Source of the DNA: Spirochaetales bacterium
GTDB taxonomy: Bacteria; Spirochaetota; Spirochaetia; DTKZ01
NCBI GenBank assembly: GCA_031280945.1
Contig: JAITGB010000123.1
Span: 1 to 8,143, forward strand
DNA: 8,143 bases
Direction of reading: 5' to 3'
Below are positions 1-6,800 of the stretch, piece after piece. The stretch's first letter is position 1. Every line of letters begins with the position of its first letter. A model generated the notes under the pieces. That model worked only from the letters and a program-made list of their open reading frames with translations, was not told where the DNA came from and searched no databases. The position numbers and the translations under genes were made by a program.

Positions 1-639
1 CTTTCTGATGTTCTTGAGCGTCCGGCCCTTCTTGCTTCCTGTGATATTCTTGCTTTTCCGGGGGGGTTTTCCTTTGGAGACCATTTGGGGTCGGGGAAGG
101 TGCTGGCCCGCCTTGTAAAAAGCTCCTTAAAGAGGGAGCTTGAGGCTTTTGTCCGGGACGGGAAACTCATTCTGGGGATTTGTAACGGGTTTCAGGTTCT
201 TGTGAAAATGGGGATTCTTCCGAATTTTTTGGGGGATTTTACGCAGGAGGTGTCCCTCATTCACAATGAGAGCGGGCTTTTTATCGACCGCTGGGTTCCT
301 GTTCGCTACAATGAGAAAAATGTTTCGCCCTGGACTCAAGGTCTTCGCGAGGCTGTGTATCCTATCCGCCACGGGGAGGGGCGTTTTATTACGGCTTCGG
401 GGGAGGTGGCGGAGGAAATCAGGCGCAAGAATCTGGCGGCTTTGTTCTACGATGGGGATAATCCAAATGGTTCTGAGATGGATATTGCGGGGATTACAGA
501 CGAGACGGGCCGGATTCTGGGTATGATGCCTCACCCTGAGGCTTTTCTTTTTCCTGAAAACCATCCCTCCTGGACGCGGGGGGCTGTTCCTGCTTTGGGG
601 CGGCTTCTTTTTGAAAACGCGGTGGCGTACGGGGCGTAG
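1..639 (+). CDS. purQ: Phosphoribosylformylglycinamidine synthase, glutaminase subunit (PurQ), 5'-truncated
   Basis: This is a class I glutamine amidotransferase that releases ammonia from glutamine for conversion of FGAR to FGAM, the fourth step of purine synthesis, in complex with PurL in the cytoplasm. The frame is open from base 1, so the start lies upstream; 212 residues are visible. Family motifs seen: FPGGFSFGDHLGSGK (about residues 19-33), the nucleophile elbow GICNGFQVL with catalytic Cys61 (codon 181-183), and MMPHPEAF with the His178/Glu180 pair of the catalytic triad. The stop is TAG at 637-639. Standalone PurQ proteins are roughly 220-280 residues, so about 20-60 residues may be missing. 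Because the N-terminus is cut, this could instead be the C-terminal glutaminase domain of a large fused PurL. No purine gene follows it. The + strand is G/T-rich here, unlike the right half of the window. Confidence 0.93.
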   Translation, partial: LSDVLERPALLASCDILAFPGGFSFGDHLGSGKVLARLVKSSLKRELEAFVRDGKLILGICNGFQVLVKMGILPNFLGDFTQEVSLIHNESGLFIDRWVPVRYNEKNVSPWTQGLREAVYPIRHGEGRFITASGEVAEEIRRKNLAALFYDGDNPNGSEMDIAGITDETGRILGMMPHPEAFLFPENHPSWTRGAVPALGRLLFENAVAYGA

Positions 640-790
640 GGGTTAAAGGGCCGCCGCGCCGGAGGCGCGGCGAGGGTGAAGGCCGGGCGCGCGGAGCGCG
701 CCCGGGACTGGCTCCGTGGCGCGAGACACGGAGCCAGGGGCCGTGGGTCTTGGGTGCGGATTTTGCTCCGCAAAATCCGCACCTGCGCAA

Positions 791-813
791 GGGATAGCAG
801 CGGAAAGCCCGCA
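791..813 (-). repeat. Conserved linker 2 of the hairpin element (copy A)
   Basis: On the - strand it reads TGCGGGCTTTCCGCTGCTAT followed by CCC. It matches copy B at 3946-3968 at 20 of 23 positions. It resembles linker 1 of the same copy at 15 of 20 positions when both are aligned on GGGCT, which suggests that linkers 1 and 2 descend from one duplicated unit. Confidence 0.85.
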
Positions 814-833
814 GAAAGCGCACCGGCGCTTTC

Positions 834-857
834 GAGGACTTGGAGCGGATAGCCCGG
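834..857 (-). repeat. Conserved linker 1 of the hairpin element (copy A)
   Basis: On the - strand it reads CCGGGCTATCCGCTCCAA followed by GTCCTC. It matches bases 3899-3922 of copy B at 23 of 24 positions, the single difference being G versus T. It sits between the 17-bp stem 858-894 and the 8-bp stem 814-833, in the same place as in copy B. This unpaired linker is conserved while both neighbouring stems differ in sequence. Confidence 0.9.
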
Positions 858-1042
858 TTTTTTGATTTTGTGCCTCCGGCACAAAATCAAAAAATGCGCC
901 AGAAGACTGTCGCGTTCCTATAGGAAACGATTGTCGTGGCCGCTAACGCGGCCTGTGGAATGCGCCCAAAACTTTCATATTCTCTTTCTCACACGGCCTG
1001 GCTATTTGCATTTTTTGGCAGGATTCCTTAAAATCGGGGGTA

Positions 1043-1636
1043 ATGAAGAACGGAATGCTGGTGGAGGCGGAGATTTGGACCATCGCTCATACGGAGCAGG
1101 GCAACGCGGTTCTCGTGAAGCCCCTGGGGTCGGATTTCGCTGTGCCGATTTTTATTGGGCAGCTTGAGGCGCATTCCATTCTCATTGGCCTGGGCGGGGT
1201 GCCTATGCCGCGGCCTCTGACGCATGACCTTGTGATTACTCTTGTGGAGAAGTTAGACGCTTTTCTTGAAAAGGTGGAGATTACGGACCTGCGTGAGGGG
1301 ACTTTTTATTCGCGTGTTCTTCTGCGGCAGGGTTCGCAGAGGCTTGTGATTGACGCGCGGCCTTCGGATGCCCTTGGCCTTGCGGTGCGCAGCCGCTGTC
1401 CCATTTTTATTGCGGAGTCCATTATTGCCCAGGCGGGCGTGCCTGTGCGTTTTGTGCTCGCGGGCGAGGGGGCAGGGACGGAGGGTATTTTCGAGGGAAC
1501 TATGGGGGGTGGGCCAGAGCCCCGGGCTCTGGAGACCTCTCGCCTGCGGGCGGAACTGGACAGGGCTCTTGAATCGGAGAATTATGAGGAGGCGGCGCGG
1601 CTTCGGGACCGTTTGCGGGAGCTTGGCCGGCCTTGA
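1043..1636 (+). CDS. DUF151 / bifunctional nuclease family protein with C-terminal UVR motif
   Basis: This 197-residue cytoplasmic protein belongs to the BFN/DUF151 family. Members have been described as dual DNase/RNase enzymes in plants, but the bacterial role is largely undefined. The core spans about residues 5-138, with AVPIFIGQLEAHSI (33-46), the HD pair (61-62) and the signature DARPSDALGLA (104-114). A Gly/Glu-rich linker (about 140-170) leads to a UVR-type helical hairpin, ELDRALESENYEEAARLRDR (171-190), the motif by which UvrB and UvrC contact each other. This core-plus-UVR layout is usual for bacterial members. The start at 1043 has only a weak G-rich Shine-Dalgarno (GGGGG, 1036-1040, very close to ATG). 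The ATG at 1055 is an alternative. It is flanked by hairpin element A upstream and malQ downstream, with no obvious functional link to either. Confidence 0.9.
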   Translation: MKNGMLVEAEIWTIAHTEQGNAVLVKPLGSDFAVPIFIGQLEAHSILIGLGGVPMPRPLTHDLVITLVEKLDAFLEKVEITDLREGTFYSRVLLRQGSQRLVIDARPSDALGLAVRSRCPIFIAESIIAQAGVPVRFVLAGEGAGTEGIFEGTMGGGPEPRALETSRLRAELDRALESENYEEAARLRDRLRELGRP

Positions 1637-1718
1637 GCGCCATGAGCCCTCGGCACGGTGATACGGCGCTATGTCAGCAGGGCACTAGAGCGGATTTTTT
1701 GAGGAGGTTCGATTTTAG
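1637..1718 (+). other. 82-base gap between the DUF151 gene and malQ
   Basis: A possible weak stem of six base pairs (1636-1641 with 1665-1670) has a 23-base loop and no U-run directly after it, so it is not a convincing terminator. The only clear signal is the malQ ribosome-binding site. I see no convincing promoter boxes, so malQ may be read through from the DUF151 gene or from a promoter I cannot recognise. Confidence 0.5.
1701..1707 (+). promoter_or_regulatory. Strong Shine-Dalgarno site for malQ
   Basis: GAGGAGG lies 11 bases before the ATG at 1719. It fixes this ATG as the malQ start; the family N-terminal motifs begin within the next dozen codons. Confidence 0.85.
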
Positions 1719-3830
1719 ATGAAATTTCCGGGATTTTCACGGTATTTGACGGGGACGGCTGTTCCGGTTTCTTCTTTAAGAACGGAGCGGAGTTTTGGTA
1801 TCGGCGAGTTTGCGGATTTGCCTGTTTTGGGGGCCTGGTGCAAGGCTGCGGGCCTTGACCTTATCCAGCTTCTGCCCGTGAACGATACGGGTTCCCAGCC
1901 TTCGCCCTACAGCGCTTTGAGCGCTTTCGCGCTTCATCCTGTGTATGTGAGCCTGATAGACCTTCCTGAGCTTGCGGGGGCCGGGGCGAAGTCAGCGGCC
2001 CTGAAGTCCGCTGGCCTCAAGGCTGTGGCCGCGGATATCAAGAAGGCCAGACCGGGCCTTGAAGATGCTCCCCGCGTTGATTTTTCGCGTGTCCGCGCCC
2101 TGAAACTTGAGTTTCTCCGGCGTATTTATGATGAAGCCTACGGCGCGGCCCCGGGTGCGGAGGCCGGGGGCGCTCAAGGGAAGGGTAAGGGGAAGGCGGG
2201 AAAGAAGGCCGCCGGGGATGCCCCCCGCCCGGCTTCAACCGGCGCCGGAGGACGCGCAAACGAGGCTCTTGAAGCCTGGATTAAGAAAAACCCCTGGGTG
2301 AAGGAGTACGCGCTTTTCTGTGTTCTCAAAGCCCGCAGCGGCGAAGCCTCCTGGACCCAGTGGAAAGTCTTGAAGAAGTTTTCCCCTGAAGCTCTTGATG
2401 CGGCATGGAAAGACCCAGGGGAAAAGAAGGAACTTCTCTTTCACGCCTGGGTGCAGATGCGGCTTGAAGAACAGTTCCGGGCCGCAGCGGAAAAGCTCGA
2501 CAAACTCGGTATTCTTTTGAAGGGCGACCTCCCCATTATGATGAGCGAAGATTCCGCCGACGTGTGGGCCCACCCCGAGCTTTTCAGCCTCAGCTTGAGG
2601 GCAGGAGCCCCGCCCGACATGTTCTCTCCCACAGGACAGAACTGGGGTTTTCCCATTTACGAATGGAAGAACCACAAAAAGTCCTCCTACGCCTGGTGGC
2701 GGGAGAGGCTTCTGCGCGCAGAGCTTTTTTACCATGCGTACCGCATTGACCATGTATTGGGATTTTTCCGCATCTGGGCGGTTCCCTCGCGCGAAACAGA
2801 CGGAGTTCTGGGCTTTTTTAAGCCCTCGCGGTTTATCACGAGAACCGGGCTTGAAGCCGCGGGATTTGACGCATCCCGCGTCCGCTGGCTCTCGCAGCCC
2901 CACGTGCCCGGCGAAGGCGTGCGCAGGATTTTTGATTCCGGGCCAGAGGATGACGCCTCGAAAGTTTTTGAACGCCTGGGAAACGAAGACCTCTATCTTT
3001 TCAAAAAAACCGTGAGCGAATCTTTTATCCACGCGCTTAAGCTTGAAGGCGAGAAGACCCGCCTCCTTCTTGATTTCTACAGGGACAGGGCTCTTGTCGA
3101 AGTGAAGGAAGGAGAGTTCGCGCCCGCCTGGTACAGGGATAATTCACGGGCCATGAAGTCCCTGGGCGACAGCGAGCGCAAAGCCTTCGCCGGGCTCATC
3201 GCCGCATACTTTGACGAATCGGAAAAAAGCTGGGCCCAGGACGGAGAAACCCTCCTGGGCGTTCTCAAAGAAACCAGCTCCATGCTGCCCTGCGCGGAAG
3301 ACCTCGGAGTCGTTCCCGACAGCGTTCCCGGCGTCCTTGAAAAGCTCGGGATTCTGGGCCTCAGGATTCCGCGCTGGGTGCGCCGCTACCACGAAACAGG
3401 CGAACCCTTTGTCAGGCCCGAAGACTACCCCCCCCTCACAGTCTGCGCCGCGTCCGTCCACGACACCACGACCCTGCGCGAATGGTGGCAGACCGAAAGC
3501 GGCCGCGGCTTCTGGCAGTCCCTGGGGCTTGCCGGAGATGCCCCAGTGGATTACACTACCGATACAGCGCAGAAGGTTCTCGGCGGGCTTCTTGGAGCCG
3601 CCTCCGTTCTCGTTACTTTTCAGCTCCAGGACTTTTTTGCCCTCGAAGAGAACCTCAGAGCGCCTAGCGCGGCGGACGAGCGGGTCAATGTTCCCGGGAC
3701 AGTAACGGACGCGAACTGGTCCTACAGACTGCCCTTTACTCTGGAAGAGCTCACCGCCTCCAAAAGTTTGTCTGGGCGCATCAAAGCCCTCGTTGAGGTG
3801 CGGCGGAAACGAAAATTTCCCAAGGAGTAG
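1719..3830 (+). CDS. malQ: 4-alpha-glucanotransferase (amylomaltase/disproportionating enzyme, GH77)
   Basis: MalQ moves segments of alpha-1,4-glucan from one chain to another, releasing glucose from maltodextrins in the cytoplasm. The product is 703 residues with no signal peptide. GH77 landmarks: LPVNDTGSQPSPYSALSAFA (52-71) at the first barrel strand, TGQNWGFPIYEW (about 305-316), RIDH with the nucleophile Asp344, AEDLG with the acid/base Glu527, and SVHDTTTLREWW with transition-state Asp582. All catalytic residues are intact. Residues about 142-180 form a Gly/Ala/Lys-rich low-complexity stretch inserted before helix EALEAWIKKNPW; it is not a normal catalytic element. The protein lacks the N-terminal CBM20 pair of plant-DPE2-like enzymes. 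The gene ends three bases before the GH13 gene and carries that gene's ribosome-binding site, so the two are probably co-transcribed and translationally coupled. Strand composition shifts from G-rich to C-rich within this gene. Confidence 0.95.
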   Translation: MKFPGFSRYLTGTAVPVSSLRTERSFGIGEFADLPVLGAWCKAAGLDLIQLLPVNDTGSQPSPYSALSAFALHPVYVSLIDLPELAGAGAKSAALKSAGLKAVAADIKKARPGLEDAPRVDFSRVRALKLEFLRRIYDEAYGAAPGAEAGGAQGKGKGKAGKKAAGDAPRPASTGAGGRANEALEAWIKKNPWVKEYALFCVLKARSGEASWTQWKVLKKFSPEALDAAWKDPGEKKELLFHAWVQMRLEEQFRAAAEKLDKLGILLKGDLPIMMSEDSADVWAHPELFSLSLRAGAPPDMFSPTGQNWGFPIYEWKNHKKSSYAWWRERLLRAELFYHAYRIDHVLGFFRIWAVPSRETDGVLGFFKPSRFITRTGLEAAGFDASRVRWLSQPHVPGEGVRRIFDSGPEDDASKVFERLGNEDLYLFKKTVSESFIHALKLEGEKTRLLLDFYRDRALVEVKEGEFAPAWYRDNSRAMKSLGDSERKAFAGLIAAYFDESEKSWAQDGETLLGVLKETSSMLPCAEDLGVVPDSVPGVLEKLGILGLRIPRWVRRYHETGEPFVRPEDYPPLTVCAASVHDTTTLREWWQTESGRGFWQSLGLAGDAPVDYTTDTAQKVLGGLLGAASVLVTFQLQDFFALEENLRAPSAADERVNVPGTVTDANWSYRLPFTLEELTASKSLSGRIKALVEVRRKRKFPKE
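2142..2258 (+). other. Low-complexity Gly/Ala/Lys insert in MalQ
   Basis: Codons 142-180 encode a disordered-looking stretch containing GKGKGKAGKKAAGD. It sits between the alpha-helical segment ending DEAYG and the helix starting EALEAW. The DNA is very G-rich (32 G to 10 C in 2161-2220 by hand count). It looks like a surface loop expansion and leaves the frame and active site untouched. Confidence 0.7.
3822..3827 (+). promoter_or_regulatory. Shine-Dalgarno site for the GH13 gene, overlapping the malQ end
   Basis: AAGGAG lies six bases before the ATG at 3834, within the last malQ codons. It supports the ATG at 3834 as the true start, and therefore translation through hairpin element copy B. 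It also points to translational coupling with malQ. Confidence 0.85.
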
Positions 3831-3833
3831 AGT

Positions 3834-6800
3834 ATGAAGAGCAATTCAGAATTTGGGCGCCTCTTGAGTTTTTTTGCCTCCGGCAAAAAAACTCAAGACC
3901 GGGCTATCCGCTCCAATTCCTCAAAAAACGCCTCCGGCGTTTTTCTGCGGGATTTCCGCTTCTATCCAGGCTGCATGGACGAGCAGCAATCCGTAAGGAT
4001 TGCGACCAGTCCCTTGCGCGGCCCAGGGGCTTACAGCATCACCCTCATAGCCCAACAAATCCTCCACAGCCTCAGCCTGAAACGCTCTCTCATACGCCTT
4101 TCCCGCCTCACCCCCGCGCGGAGCGGAGTATACGCGCAAAGCTCTTTCGGCCCCAGAGAATTCCATATTTCCCGCGCCGCGCGGGAGAAGTACGCCTTTG
4201 ACGAATCCCTGTACTCCTTAAACGGCAACGTTATCTTTACCAACGTGAGCGCCGTGCGCGAGTTCACCGCAAAAGTCAACGAAAAGCGCAGCGCATCCCG
4301 CTACCCCGAAAGGGCCATGCGCGCGGGCCATCTTCACGCCATGGGCCTTATCGACGAAATCCTCCACTACGTTGCCGGCCTCTACCGCGAAAGTTTCGGC
4401 GCAGCGGTTTTTACCCGCGCCGTTAAAAGCCTGAAAGCCGCCTTCGGCGCGGAAAGTTTTGAAGCCGCCCTCCTTCACTTTGTCAAAGATTTCCCCCCCC
4501 TTGCCGTACACACAGGCCAGGTTTCACCCGAAGAGTATCTTGCCGGAACTTCAGAGGGCGTTGCCAATACCGAAATTGCCCTTGAAGAAATGCTCATGCT
4601 CTGGCTTGCCAACGACAACCCCGCCTTTGCCCCCTTCGGCGAACTTTTTGACGACACCGAAATGCGCGGATGCACGAACTACCTCATGCTCATTGGCGGA
4701 CTCAAAGATTTTTTCGCGGACGAACCCAAGTTCGGGCCCAAAAACCACTGTCTCCCCGATATGTTAAAGGAACCGGTTGTCGCAAGCCCCTACTCGCTTT
4801 CAGGCCAGCTTGAATACATACGCGAACACTGGGGCCTTTTATTGGGAAGTTTTCTCGACCGCCTTCTCAGGGGCCTCGACCTCATACGCGAAGAAGACAA
4901 AGCGCGGGGTTTTGCCACAGGCGGAACAAGCGAAGTCTATACCTATTCCGGCGAAGGCTACGGAGATGAAGAGTTTGAACGCTTCAGCCCCGACAAGGAC
5001 TGGATGCCCAAAGTCGTGCTCCTCGCAAAGAGCACCCTTGTCTGGCTTGACCAGCTTTCGCGCAAGTACGGACGCCCCATTACCACACTGGACGGGATTC
5101 CCGACGCGGAGCTTGATAGTATCTCAGGCAGGGGCATTAACGGACTGTGGCTCATAGGTCTGTGGGAAAGGTCCGCGGCCTCAAAGCGCATCAAAGAACT
5201 GTGCGGCAATCAGGACGCCGCGGCCTCCGCCTATTCCCTGCGGGACTACAGCGTGGCCCACGAACTGGGAGGCTGGGCAGCCCTCACCGACCTCAGACGG
5301 CGGGCCTGGAAAAGAGGCATACGCATAGCGAGCGACATGGTTCCCAACCACACAGGCATAGACTCAACGTGGATGAGCGAGCACCCCGAAAGGTTTATCC
5401 AGTCCCCCTACCCGCCCTTTCCCGGCTACACCTTTACAGGAGAAAACCTTTTTCCGAATAGCGATGTAGGGGTTTTTATCGAAGACCACTACTACGACCG
5501 CACAGACGCAGCCGTTGTTTTCAAGCGCGTACACTGGCCCAGCGGCGACACCCGCTACATCTACCACGGCAATGACGGAACGCACATGCCCTGGAACGAC
5601 ACCGCCCAGCTCAACTTTCTCCTCCCCGAAGTGCGGGAAGCCGTTATTAGAACCATTCTGCACGTTGCGCGGAACTTTCCGATTATCCGCTTTGACGCCG
5701 CCATGACCCTGGCAAAAAGGCATTTCGCGCGGCTCTGGTATCCTGAACCGGGCTCAGGCGGAGACATTCCCTCGCGGGCCGAAAGGGGACTTTCCCGCGA
5801 TGAGTTTAACCGCCTTTTTCCCGTGGAGTTCTGGCGCGAAGTTGTTGACAGGGTTGCCCTGGAGTGTCCCGATACCCTCCTCCTCGCGGAAGCCTTCTGG
5901 ATGATGGAAGGCTACTTTGTCCGCACCCTGGGTATGCACCGCGTGTACAACAGCGCCTTTATGAATATGTTAAAGAACGAAGACAACGCCAAATACCGGA
6001 CCACCATAAAAAACACCCAGGAATTTGATAAAGATATTCTCAAACGCTTCGTCAACTTTATGAACAACCCCGACGAAGAAACCGCCATCGCCCAGTTTGG
6101 AGACAGCGACAAATACTTCGGCGTGTGTACCCTCATGGTAACAATGCCCGGCCTTCCGATGATTGGCCACGGCCAAATTGAAGGCTTCCGCGAAAAATAC
6201 GGCATGGAGTACCGCAGGGCCTACCACGCGGAAGAACCCAATCAGGGCCTCATTGGCCGCCACGAAAGAGAGATTTTTCCCCTCCTCAAAAAACGCTACC
6301 TCTTTGCGGAGGTGGCGCATTTCCTCCTCTACGATGTGTACGACGAATACGGCAGGGTAAACGAAAACATTTTTGCCTACTCCAACCGCTCGGAGAGGGA
6401 GAGCGCCCTTGTCCTCTACAACAACGCCTACTCCTGCGGCTGGGGGTGGCTGCGCATGTCCGCGGCCTATGGGGAAAAGGCAGGCGGCGCCGAAAAAAAC
6501 CTCGTCCAGCGCAGCCTGGCCGACGGACTGGGCCTGGGCTGGGAAGGAAACCGCTTCTGCGTTTTCCGCGAACAAAAATCAAACAGCTGGTTTATCCGTT
6601 CCTGCCAGGAACTCCACGAGAAGGGGCTTTTCATCAATTTGAAGGGCTACGAGACCCAAGTGTTTCTCGACATACACGAAGTTATTGACGATGAGGCAGG
6701 CTCCTACCGCAAGCTGGCAGAATCCCTGGGAGGCTCCGGCACGGACAGCATAGCCGCTGCCCTTCGGGAAATGATGTACCAGCCCCTGTACGCGGCTTTC

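Larger units (their letters stand above)
640..970 (-). repeat. Composite hairpin element, copy A (eight inverted repeats), antisense to the genes
   Basis: This gene-free 331-base stretch begins directly after the purQ stop and is nearly filled by inverted repeats. Stems (left/right arm): 652-660/664-672 (9 bp, loop GGA); 683-692/696-705 (10 bp, loop GGA); 708-718/727-737 (11 bp); 753-766/770-783 (14 bp, loop TCC); 814-821/826-833 (8 bp); 858-874/878-894 (17 bp, perfect, loop TCC); the palindrome 915-926; 938-943/948-953 (6 bp). All these stems pair perfectly. Read on the - strand, the linkers at 834-857 and 791-813 match those of copy B (3852-4030). TTTGGGCGC (rc of 962-970) also opens copy B. 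The family is not one I can name. It could be a mobile palindromic element like REP/BIME or Rickettsia RPE elements, or a structured RNA; the sequence does not decide. Confidence 0.85.
3852..4030 (+). repeat. Composite hairpin element, copy B, embedded in frame in the GH13 gene
   Basis: Order on the + strand: TTTGGGCGC edge (3852-3860); a 17-bp perfect stem 3862-3878/3882-3898 with loop TCC; linker 1 (3899-3922); a 9-bp stem 3924-3932/3936-3944 with loop TCC; linker 2 (3946-3968); a 7-bp stem 3986-3992/3997-4003 with loop GTAA; then CCAGTCCC (4006-4013), which also follows a stem in copy A. The right boundary is uncertain. It encodes about residues 7-66 of the GH13 protein, including DRAIRSNSSKNASGVFLRDF, with no stop. 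I see no target-site duplication at the edges. Confidence 0.88.

Noticed and set aside
494..890. Reverse-strand open frames through the 640-890 region (79-119 codons)
   Set aside because: They are rich in Arg/Pro/Ser, run across hairpin arms and into the antisense of purQ, and have no ribosome-binding site. They are by-products of GC-rich inverted repeats, although one shows the frame shared with copy B.
858..894. Intrinsic terminator for purQ
   Set aside because: The 17-bp stem has T-runs on its 5' arm and A-runs on its 3' arm, the reverse of a terminator on either strand. Other stems in the region lack a following T-run.
640..955. Integron attC site (GTTAAAG near 643 and CGCTAAC near 941-947 at the two sides of the hairpin array)
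   Set aside because: The core-site-like heptamers are in the wrong order for attC (RYYYAAC should come first and GTTRRRY last), neither fits the consensus fully, and no cassette or integrase is seen.
640..970. CRISPR array
   Set aside because: The repeated parts are inverted repeats of varying sequence and length, not regularly spaced identical direct repeats, and no cas gene is present.
1006..1034. Sigma-70-like promoter for the DUF151 gene (TTGCAT, 17 bases, TAAAAT)
   Set aside because: The -10 fits 5 of 6 but the -35 only 3 of 6, and transcription would start about two bases before the ATG. Too weak to annotate.
2142..2258. Frameshift or foreign insertion breaking malQ
   Set aside because: The frame stays open and GH77 motifs continue on both sides, so it is a low-complexity loop.
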